From Antilocapra americana (taxonomy: Eukaryota > Chordata > Mammalia > Artiodactyla > Antilocapridae), in NCBI GenBank assembly GCA_007570785.1, contig ML661382.1, positions 1,456,421 to 1,520,420 of the forward strand: DNA of 64,000 nt, given 5' to 3'. The notes under the pieces were generated by a model that saw only the letters and a program-made list of their open reading frames with translations, was not told where the DNA came from and did not search any database. The position numbers and the translations under genes were made by a program. Position 1 is the first letter of the stretch, and each line of letters begins with the position of its first letter. Shown piece by piece: positions 39,301-51,300 of the stretch.

Positions 39301-42300
39301 GCCGAGGGGCTGTGGCACTGTGGTGGAGAGCAGGCTGCCAGCCAGTCCAGGCGGGTCCAGCCTGTGGCACCGTCCTCCTCAGTGCCCGGCCGTGGTTGAG
39401 AATCAAGAGCCTAACCTGGCAAAGTTACCGCCAGGTGTGGAGCGTCTCCTAAAAATGACCATTACTCAGCCCTTTGTGTAAAGAGATAAGCTCCCAATTA
39501 TGAAATGAGTAGTTTTTTTTATAATCCTGTTATTTGTCGATTCTTCAGTAGATTATAAAAAGCAAATCTATTTTGAAGTATCATTAACCAGTCTGAAAAA
39601 TATAGTACTTCCCTTCCTAGTTTCTAAAACAAATTTCTAATATCTTTCATATTTTTTTATTTGTGCATATCAAAGCAGCTATGCCCAGAAGTGAGTGTTC
39701 TATGTTTTTTGTTGTTATTTCTGTAGATCCAGTTGAGTTTTAAGCATATTTGGTTTTGGCTTTTTCTTTTTTTTTTTTTTCCCCATTCCTTCCAACTTTG
39801 GAGTTTGAAAGACCAGGGGGAAAACCGCTGCACTGTTTAAGTCATCCTGAGTCCGTGTCACTGGCATAGTCCAAGTAGCTCAGCATCACTTTGTCCACTG
39901 CACAGGCCCGCTGCTGTCCACCAGGACCATATACTTACAGTGGGAATCAGAGGGCAGTTCACTCCCTCTGGCACCATCCCAAAGAAACACCACATAAGTG
40001 GGGTGCACTGAGGACTTCTGGGGTAGAATCCATTCTTTTACATCTGAGGGGATGATCGTTTGAAAAAAATGCCAAGGGAAAGCAAGGCTGACCCCACCCA
40101 CTCTTGTTCTGCGTGCTCTGTTTCTTCCATGGTGGTTGCTGAGTCACTGTTGCTCTCACTGCTCCATTTTACCGCAGCTCGTGTAAACAATCATGGCTTT
40201 AAGTGAAGCAGCCAGCGTGCCTTCACAAAAGAGGCAACACAGAGATTTCATTGTTGGTTCCCTCAAAAGGCCCGCATGGCTTTGCTGAATGTCTGAAAGT
40301 CTGGGTATGCTCTGGGCAGATTTGAAGGCCAAAATAGCAGGTCTCGTTGACTCTTCTGATCTCTGTCTAGTTGAAGGAATTTGCCAACTTTGACTTCGAT
40401 GTCTGGAGGAAAAAGTATATGCGTTGGATGAATCACAAAAAGTCTCGGGTGATGGATTTCTTCCGGCGAATTGACAAGGACCAGGATGGGAAGATAACCC
40501 GTCAGGAGTTCATTGATGGCATTCTAGCATCCAGTGAGTCCAGTCACAATTCCAAACCCAGGTCACACCTAGAGTCCTTGCACCTGGCTTTGTAGAAGCA
40601 GGCTATGTTTCTGGCTAAACAGTCTTTCTTAAGGGAAAGCTAAAGTCTTAGAGAAGAAGTAATGTACCTGCTTACTAAAATTGGTCTGTTGTTTTGATGG
40701 GGAGTCGGAACTCATTTTGCTTAGAATTAAAAAAAGCAGATCTTATTTGACACATTATGGCAAGCAAAATACATTCAAGGTTTAGAAAAGGAGCTAACTA
40801 TTGTGAATAATTAGGTTCTAAGTACAGGCAGACATTGGAGATATTGCACGTTCACTTCCAGACCATCTTTATAAAGCAAATATTGGAATAGAGAGAGCCA
40901 TTAGAGACTTTTGGTTTCCCAGTGATATAAAAGTTACGTTTATACTATACCATAGTCTATTAAGTGTTCGGTAGTGTTATACTTTAAAAAATGATGTACA
41001 TACCTTAATTTAAAAATATTGTATCACTAAAATATGCTGACCATTGTCTGAGCCTTTAGCAAGTCATTATCATTTTGCAGTAATAACATCAGAGATCATT
41101 GATCACAGATCATCATGACAAATATAATAATAATAATGAAAAATTTGAAATATTGCAAGAATTACCAGAATAGGACATAGAGACATAGGTGATCAAATAC
41201 TTTTGGGAAAATGGTGCCAGTGAACTTGCTTGGTATGGATGAGTTGGCACAAACCTTAAATTTGTTTTAAAAAGAGGGGGATAATATCTGAAGCATAGTA
41301 AATGAGATTATATATTTTATAAACTGTTACATAGATGCCAGAAACTGACATGAGATATGCCTATAAAATATTTTTTTGAGTTTTTCACAGTATCAGTTGT
41401 TCAATAGGAATTCAGATTTATTTATTTTTATTGAGATGTAAGTAGCATATAGCACTGTATAAGGTTGAGGTATACAGTGTAATGATTTGATTTATGTATA
41501 TGAAATAATTATCACAGTCAGTTTAGTGAACATCATTTCTATAGGTACAAATTTAATACATAAAAAAATTATTTCTTGTGATGAGAACTCTTAGGGTTTA
41601 CTCTCAACAGTTTTTGTACGTGATATACATCAGTGTTAATTATATTTATCATTTTGTTGTACGTTACATCCCTCATAGTGTCCGTTTCTAGCATCTGTAT
41701 AAAAGGTTATAAAATGTGTGATCTCATGTGTTTTTAGCAAAAGGCACAAGTGAAGCACTAAGTAGTTGAGTGACTTGCCCAAATCCCAGAGCACGTCTCC
41801 TGGGTGTGCTGCTTCACATGGAGGCCGAAGAAGGCCCCTCTGGAGGTAGTGCCTGAGTTGAGACCTAAGGGATGGTAAGGACTCGGCCATGTCAGGATTT
41901 CAGGGGAGAGACAGAGGCAGAAGCGCAGCAGGTACAAAGTGCTGAGAGGCGAATGAACTTGGCAGGTTCTCAGAGGTTAGTGTGGCTGGGGTGTCAGGAC
42001 CTCAGAATTGGTAAGATGTGAAGTTGGAAAGGTGGAAAACAACTGTTACTGTGGGGCGTCGTTGGCCATTGTGAAGGGATCAGATCTTACTCTAGAGACA
42101 GTGAGCCGCCAGCAGAGATTCCCATCTGAGAGACAGTGTAGTCCACTTTATGTCTTAATAAGTCACTCTGCTTATGGTAACATTCACACTTTGGAAAGCA
42201 GTTGTGAGGAACCCAAAGCAATAATCTAAACGTAGGAAAACTTCACCCTGTTTATTCCAAATTGTCACTCTCCTGAAATAATCTAAATAGCCAACCTATC

Positions 42301-45300
42301 GATAGTGGAGTGAATAAGTATATTCTGAAGTTTGGTAGTAGGTCTCTGGTTTTAAATTCCATGGGGGAGTTGGGAGGGTTATGAGTCTATTAGCAAAAAT
42401 GCCAAAAACCGCGTGTGTTCTGGGGCATGCTCTGAGTATGCCATAATATATTTTGGGGTGATATTTATCTTCTTTGTAACATTTTGTATTTTCTAAGTTT
42501 TCTAAAGGGAGAGTATCCTGGTTTTCAGGAAAAAAAAAAAAAGACATATTCTTTTAAAGAAGTGTTTATATAACCTCCAACCAGCCAAGTAAGCCTTTTC
42601 TCTTAGTTAATGTTCCAAAATGTGATTAATTTTCCTCCAGAGTTCCCTACTACCAAGTTAGAGATGACTGCCGTTGCTGACATTTTTGACCGAGATGGGG
42701 ATGGTTATATTGATTACTATGAATTCGTGGCCGCTCTCCATCCCAACAAGGATGCTTATCGACCAACAACCGATGCAGATAAAATTGAAGACGAGGTACG
42801 AGAAGTAGTTGTACTCGGAGCACGTTGCTGACGACAGGTTGCTACTGTCCTGAATTGGGTCGGGTGCAGTTGCCACATCAGCCCTTCCACGTGTCTGTCG
42901 GGAGGCGATTATCTGGAGTTCTGTTCGGGGATCCCCTGTCAGATGGTGTGGCTCCGTCTTGATGAATTGTCGCTCATGTCACCTCTGTGTGGTGCTCTGC
43001 AGTTTCGGAGAACCTCTCCAGGGCACTGCGTTGCCTCGAACAGACAGACTCATCTCTCAGTCCTGAGACCCTGCCTCAGGGCCCAGAGCATCTTCATATG
43101 TAGCATTTAAGCCATGTTGAAACAGGGCTTACGATGTGTGCCCACCAACCTCTCTGCCTGATTAAGAACTGTATCGTGTTGAAAACTGCATCACACCAAA
43201 AAGTGTGAATTCATTCGGAGCTCATAGAATTGATCCTAAGATGGGGAGGCAATGGGCCTGGTCTGGGGAGTGGCCCAGAGCACCCCAGGGCCAGGCTCCT
43301 AGGTAAAGATTTAAATCAACTCATAATTTGCTGTTAATTAGTCAGTTAATATTGATGCATGTATGTTAGCACATTTCTCTGAGGGAATTTTGAAGCAAGA
43401 TGGGAGAATGTGTTGTATCATTACTGGCAAAATTGCTTTCTATTCAGCATCTAACCGAGTCTCCATGAGACTCAGGATAGAAGATAAATGCATGTATCAA
43501 AAGCCTGGAATTCCTAAGAATATGTAATGAAGAGCTTCTCTGATGACATGTCAAGATCTTTGTTTCTCTGAAGAGGAAGTCTTGCTTTATCCCTCACACT
43601 CTTTTTTTTGTTTTTATTCACTTCCGATAGGTCACAAGACAAGTGGCTCAGTGCAAATGTGCAAAAAGGTTTCAGGTGGAGCAGATTGGAGAAAATAAAT
43701 ACCGGGTAAGAGAGAGAAGCCCAGCCCTCTGCTGTGGTCATTCCTCCTGTGTGGCCCTTACAGGTGAAAGGGCCTGACCCACAGCAGATGGGTGACCCAG
43801 CTCCCCGCTCCCAATGCCTGGAGGACCAGAGCCAGTGGGACTGGACATGCAGTCAGGTGTCCTATGGGCTAAGACCCAGAGCCCCTCATAGTTGCGTCTG
43901 GAAAATAGTGCCCTCTTTGGTCCACAACTGCTTGTATGAGATCCAATAGAGGGGACATTTCGGAGCCATCTCTCCACTACGGAACAGGTCTTTGTGGGCA
44001 TGGAGGCACCTTTAGCATAAGATAAGGAAATAGCTATCTACTGACTGGCCATTGCCCCCAAGGAGCTGGTCGTCATGAGCCCACGTGGCTCGGAGGCTCA
44101 GGGCCAGCAGAGCCGTGCCCAGGCCCCCCGGGACTCGGCCCGCTCAGGAGTCCTCCCCAGAAAGCCATGCCGAGTGAGGCTGTAAATGACAGTGAGCCAC
44201 GCTGTGTTTTAGCTTCGTTTGGGGCCAGGTGGGGACATAAAAAGGATCTATGACAGGACTCCTAAAATGTACTCAGCAGTGTGTCAGGATTCTCTAAGGT
44301 CCTAAGGTAGCTCCGGGATTGGCAAGGAGGCCTTAGGTGGCCATTTCAGATGACCGAGTGACATGCAGCCAGGTAGGAGCAGGAAAATGAGATTCATGGG
44401 CACGTCAGAACTGTCTTCAAGGTGCCGCGGAGCCACCCGGTGCTGCTCTGAGCCGGGGAGCAGAGTGTCACATGGCTCTGCCTTAGATCCAGCCCAAGCT
44501 TCGGGGTATAGTAAGGCTCCAGGCAGTCTTACCCTGGTCTCTTGGGTTTTATCTTGTTTTAATTACCTGTGAGAGAGATGAGTTAACAAGAGCAACACAG
44601 AGCGCAAAAGTTAGATCTTCTTAGTTTGTAAAACCACATCCCTGAGTCTGAAGCTGGATAAAGAATATGGTCGGTATGTGTTGTTCTTCTCGAAACTGTT
44701 AACGTGATTCCGTGATTTTCATTCCTTAGTGTTAATTTGACAAAATGTTCTCTCTGTTTTTGTTTTTTTTCCCCCTTCCGTTTCCTCCGTCCTTTACTCT
44801 AACTGTCTGTAGTTCTTCCTCGGCAATCAGGTACAGTGTGCCTTGCAAACATTCTTTTCGGTGGAAATGGTCTGTTTGGCTAATGCTGCCTGTTCTTTGC
44901 TGTGGGGAGAGGACATAATCTGAAGCATGCCTGGGTCACATCAGGTGGTCTTACCAAGCGGAGAGACTGCTAGTGGGGCAAGTGTTCTAAAAGCTGTCTT
45001 CCAGGCAAAAAAGAGACAAGTGTATATAATTTTCCATTCAAAATTTGATCAGCAAAAGACAGTATTTTGCTGGGCTGAGTTACAAGTATATAGTATGGAG
45101 CCGGGGAAGTCAACTGTGATATCAATCTACCCCACCTCTGAAATGAGCCGACTCCTGTCCTTCTATTTTGGAAGTCAGAATACCAGACAGCACAGTTCTG
45201 ACTTATAGCCAAGTCTTTTGACCATTAACACAGATTTTATAATGCACACTAAGTCAAAAAAAGTCTTGGGATATTTAAGATACTCTGTCTTTTTAAATAC

Positions 45301-48300
45301 CTTATTAATATTTTAGTTACTTGTGCTTATGTTTTATAATTGTAAGGGATGTGAGAAGTGTAGTGTGGAATCATGCTTGGCTGTAGCCTGAAGTTTGCCA
45401 ATTATGGCCAGCCAGTATGATCTAATGGGATCAAATTGGACTTGCAAAGAAGATTGAATGCTTTTGACTCTGCTTGGTAATTCTAACCTTTTAGATCTTT
45501 TTGAGGGCTCTGAGGTCCTGTGTCTTTAAATGGAAGGAAGTTGCATGGGTGAAATTTGTCTTGTGAAATGAAATCAGAAACACTTGGTGGATTCGAGGCC
45601 TTCAATCAATGTTGAGTTCCAGGCACTGTCTTACCCACTAACTATAGTAACATTCAGGGCCAGCGGGAAGAACAAAGGATAGAAAGAAAATGAAAACAAG
45701 AACAGCCAAACTGACTGTAAATAAATCATTGCAGGAGAGTGCCAAGTAGCACCCAAAGGTTGTGCCTGTTTGCTAAGACTACGTGTGGGTACAAGGCCCC
45801 TTTGAAATGGCACCGATGTCCTTCTCTGCTCCACTGCCCGGCAGAGGGTCAGAGGAGTCCATTCCAATGTTGAGAACAGAATTATGAAGTTCATTCTAAA
45901 CACGAGGCACCTGAGGCCTTAAGGACCACTGTGCCCACAGTCACATAGGAAATACCAGAGCCGTGACCCAGGTCACTGAAAGGGATTTTCCATTTAAGAG
46001 AAGGAAACAGCTTACTGTTGCCCCTAAGGCTGTCCCGAGGTCCTTGTTTCTCTGGGAACCCCTCTCTGCCAGACTTGGGCCGGTCCCTGTTTGTAGAGCT
46101 GTGGTAGTCCCTTCCACACTCATCACTCTGGCCTCAGCTTCCCCAGCCACTTTGGCCTCTGGCTTGGATCAAACCTCCTTTTCCCCATAGCTCAGTAAAA
46201 GCAAGTTAGAATATTTCAGAGAGAGCTTTAGTAAGACATTAAGGGGAAAAAAGAGTGAAATCAGTGCAATTAGGCTGACAAATCACTGATGGGGCACAGT
46301 AACCTAAGAATAGCTCAGCTTGGGGTTCCTTCCTGATTCCCTCTGGGAGATGCAGAGCTCCTTTCCTTCTCCCCTCACTTGTCCAGAGAGGACCCCTAAT
46401 CGTGACATGAGCTGACACCCCTCGGATCCAACGGAATCCTCGGTGCCCCGCTCACAGGGCCGGTGTCTGAGGGCAGCTTCCTTCCTGGGACAGGACGTTC
46501 ACTCCCTCGTGTTTCTGGGCCCACTTGAGTACCCGTCACACCACACCATGCTGTGGCTGCAGTCACTTTGTATAAAAGCCTGTAACCTGTGTGAGATGAC
46601 AGATGTAGGGCGATTTTTATTTTCAAAGATAAGGGCTTGGGTCGGGGGGTGGTATTTTTTTCAGTCACCTTGCCTGTACAGATAACAGTGAGCATGAGTG
46701 AGTGCAAAGTCATATGGAGAGTCACCACAAAAATACTGATTTTGAGAGGGGTTGATTATGGATCCCTCTCAAACATCCTTTCTGGCATTTTCAAATTTTG
46801 TGCCCTATTTCAAAGTTATGGTTCTCCTTTTCACTTTGAAAATCTTAAGTGATTGAGCGCCCCCCTGCAACATTCTCTTTGAATTAAACAATTTTAGGAA
46901 TTCCATTTCTCCAACCATATGTTTGATTTTTGTTTTGAGATCTTATGATTCTCTTCTGTTGCCTCTTTATTTTGGGAAGAGGATAATTTATGCGATAGGA
47001 AACTCCAAATGTTGATAGGGTTGGGAAGTTGGCATATTTGGCAGGAAGAAAAGGAAAAATAAATATCAGAAAATCCTGCTTGTTTTAATATCTCGAAATG
47101 ATTGTTGAAAACTACTTACAGTCAGCATGGTAAATTAAAATTTTAATTTCTTAAATTAAGGGGATAGTATAAACACTATCTAATCATTTGTTCAGCTGAA
47201 GAAAATTTTCTGCTGGTGACAATCACAATTAGAGAATATTTAAGGGTTTATTTCTAAAATGATGTGGAAAATCAGATTTCCTTCTAAGCTTGTAATAATG
47301 ATGATGCTTTGCAAGAGTTTCCGTGAGACCTAAGGTATCTGCTGTTTTCCATTTAACTTTTGAGCACACTGTATTCAGAACCTGACATTCACCTCATAGC
47401 TACCTTTTATTTTATGGAAACAAACTAGCTCAACAAAGAATCGTATTACTGGATTTTCATTTGGGCAGCATCTTTGAAAGACTCAAAGTGAGCTGACGCC
47501 TTGTCTGTCCTCCACCTTCCCCTCTGGGGCAGGGTCACAACCCTTAGCGCTTAAACTTCATTCCAGTAGAAAGTACCTCGGGACAGTGGCCTTTGGCTAA
47601 TTCGCCCAAACTGCGAACTTGTCCCTCCATCTGAATACAGTCTGCTCCGTTAGGGGCGTGTCGTCCCGCCCTGCCCCCAGCGCCCTGGCTCACCTGTGTC
47701 CTTGGCCCTGCAGTTCGGGGACTCCCAGCAGCTGCGGCTGGTCCGCATCCTGCGCAGCACCGTGATGGTCCGCGTCGGCGGAGGGTGGATGGCCCTGGAT
47801 GAGTTCCTCGTGAAGAACGACCCCTGCCGAGGTAAGATGCCGCGCTCAGCACAGGTTACTTGTCTGCCACGGCCTCGCCCCTGGGCTTTCGTGATCCCAC
47901 GGGGTGCTGGCGGTGGGGTCTGTTTGGTGTCTGTTGCTAAGCTGCCCAGGTGTCCTCCCAGTTAGCACAGATGGGAACTTGGTCGGGGTGCCAGGGCAGA
48001 CCAGGGGAGAGAGCAGGAGGGGTGGATGCTGTTGAGGGAGATGGGTTTCTGGGAGCGCAGTAAATAAGAATTAGGAATTTATTGGTGCCATGAAATATTT
48101 CCGTGTGAGGTGTTACACTAACACCAGCCTGCAAAGAAGCCCTAAAGGGACCTGTCGGCCCCCTGTTAGTGCTGATGGTGGCCTTGCCTGGAATTTGTGC
48201 ATCTGAAAGTCGGCGAGGGTACTAGGCCCCTCCAGGGAGGGGAGGACTGGGAGCTCCTTTAACCAGAAGGATGCAGAACACCTTTCAGTGGGCCTGGGCC

Positions 48301-51300
48301 CTTGTAAGGCAGGGAGTCACCTGAGTGGGCCTGTGAGGTCTCAGTCGGCTTCATCCTTCAAGGGCTGGCACACCAGCCCAGAGGCCAGAGGGAACGGCCA
48401 GTTGAGTGCAAGCGATGCCCCTGCCGCTGGAGGCATGTGGGGCCGCGGCCAGTGGGCGATGGTCAGATCCCGGGCGTGCATCCCCTCAGCTGCTCCTTCC
48501 CTTCCCTCTGTTAGCCGAGCTGCATGTGGGTACGCAGGAGCCTCCCCCACTCTCTGCCATTTTGTCTTTCTTGACCAGTTTCTGCGTTTCCTGCTCTGTT
48601 TCTTTGTGTTTATGTATTTTTTATTCTAGTGCACCATCCTGGGAGTAAAATAAAGCGCTCTGATTCCAGCTCTTCGATTTCCAGTCAGTCTCCCATAGGT
48701 TGGCTTTTAAGCTTTGTCCCTCTTACCCACATCCCGGCCCGTTGAGAATGGCTTTGCTTTTTAAACTTTAGCATCTTTTGGCTCTGTGGTATCTGCTGCC
48801 TTTATGAATGCTTTGAAATAGCCAAACCATAGCTCTTCTAACTATTGTACTTTGACAAAGCATAAAATATGCCTGTTGAGACAGTACCCATGGAATTTGT
48901 TCTGAGTTTCTATTTAACAAATACTTACAAGTTTATATACTACACACTATTATAAGCATTTTACCAATAATAACACATTTTTACCTCTAGGAGGCGGAGC
49001 TACTGTTATTATCTCCATTTTATAAAATAGCAAATTGAAGCACAGAAAAGGTGAACAGCCTACCTGAGGAGAGGCAGCTAATAAATTGGCAAAGACAGAG
49101 TTCAGGTCCAGCGGTCTGGCCCCTGACCTGTATACTGTGTGTCTTGTGGGCTGATATACCCACCACCACCCCTTCTTATATGTTTTACTGCATAATTAAA
49201 TTCGTAAGGCTTACTTTGTAAACCAGATAGAAATGTTTACTGTACTGTTAACGTCAATTCTTTGGATGCGATTTATTGTCAGCATCTGAAGCATTCAAAG
49301 CTAAAGGTTCTGGAACTTCCCTGGCAGTCCAGTGATTGAGACTTCGCCTTCCAGTATAGGGAGTACAGGTTCAGTCCCTGGTCGGGGAGCCGAGATCCCA
49401 CATGCTTCCTGGCCCCAAATCCAAAACATCCAGAAGCAATATTGTAACAAATTCAGTAAAGACTTTAAAACTGGTCCACATCAAAACAATCTTTAAATAA
49501 AGATGAAGGTTCTCCCATGAATTCAGATATGCTCGTAAATTCCTCTTAACCCGTTCTGCATATAATCCAATACACCAGAGTAATAATAGGGTACTAAATC
49601 TTCATTAGGAATTCCTTTTTATTAAGTAGTTAGTTTTTTTTTTTTTAATTATTTTTATTTATTTATTTGGCTGTGTTGGGTCTTAGTTGGGGCATGTGGG
49701 GTCTAGTTCCCTGACCAGGGATCAAACCTGGCTCCCCTGCATTGGGAGCTCAGAGTCTTAGCCACTGGACCACCAGGGAAGTCCCTAAGTAGTTAGTTTT
49801 AAAAACACCTTTTCTGATAAAAACTAGAGCAGGTTTAAGTCTATTTTAGAACTTAATTATATCATGAACCAATTTCTTTGATATAAAAACCCCTTTGATT
49901 GTTTAAAATGAGAAGCAATATATATATCTTTTTAACCTGAAGTCAGTTAAGCAAGATTATTCCTTTCCAAATCTATTAATCAGGTTTTATTTTTCATGTG
50001 TATGACTGACTGAAATAAACAAAAGAGAGATACTGCATGTGACATTTTGGAATCTTTGCCTGTTTGCTGCCTGCTCTACTTGCTCTGTTTACAGTAACGT
50101 TGTGCTGCTGGCCAAGGAGAGCACTGCTTGCTTTTCCTTCTATTGTCAGCTAGAAATCGGAACCCCCAAGGATATATGGGAGGGCCATCTAGGTGCTATT
50201 TTCTATGGAACATAGTAGCCTTTTTCAGCATCTCTTGGAGCAGACAAGGTAAGGCTGTCCCCTATGCCTTCCCAAGGGTGCCCTCAGCCTGATTCCATTG
50301 ACTGTAGAGTCCAGAACGCCTGTTAGTCTCGGATATCATAACTTTACCATGATGGACAAGATGAGCTACATCTCAGCAAATAAAAGGTGTGCTAATAAAG
50401 GAACACTTAAGGGCCCAGGCAGATGTAAGCAGTGACTTGGAAGGGCATGATGAACGTCACAATGAGAAGCTGCCTAGGATTCTGTGAGGATTACTGTGGC
50501 TTCTCGAAGCTCCACTTCGATGGACTTTACGTGCATTTACGTGGCTGCACCACAGAAAATGTTATTCTGTGGACAGTACAAAATTTATGATATATTACTC
50601 ATGTTGCATAGTCGTGTTATCTGCCTTTACACAGCTGTTTAAGATGATGAAAGCTATCTCAGCCTGCACGTTTCTTTAGCCAAATGTAAAGGTTAAAGTA
50701 ATCAACTCAGTAGGTTCCTAGAACTGCCAGAATTGGAGATTTCACTTTCTGAATTGAGCCGTGGCAAAGGAAATCATGTTTGAATGGAGATAGTGAATAC
50801 ATGCATATTTACCCTAGGAGTCCATGAGTGTTTCTGAGTGTTAGACAAATTAGTTCCCTGAAATTTTACTGACTATCTAGAAAAACTTTATTGTGAAGAT
50901 TTAAAAAACAACAGTTTGGCTTAGAACTGATTCTTTTATTATATGGTAAAATACATGTAACTTACCATCCTGACCATTTTTAGGTGTACAGGTCAGTAGC
51001 ATGTTCACACTGTGGCGCTACCATCACAATCTCCCATCCACAGAACTCTTCATCTTGGTATACCAAAACTCTACCCGTTAAACAGTGGAAGTGAATTATA
51101 ACTAACAGGCATGATGCAGCCAAAATCAGTGGCTAGCGGTAGTCTCTTAGGAAAACGATGATCTCTCTGGTGGTTGAAAAACTGAACTTGAAATGACTAC
51201 CTTTGGGGTCTGGGCCCCAAGATAATGATCTTTAAGGAAAAAAACAAAAAAGTCATGGTCAGATGCATTTGTAAGTAAGCAGGTTTCTTTACTGCAGGAA

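Larger units (their letters stand above)
40534..42640 (+). other. MACF1: Intron 36, between the two EF-hand exons (2.1 kb)
   Basis: Holds an internally deleted Tigger1-type element (40,825-41,310), an old L1 3' region (41,415-41,700) and an L2-like piece (about 41,740-42,120). Confidence 0.55.
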
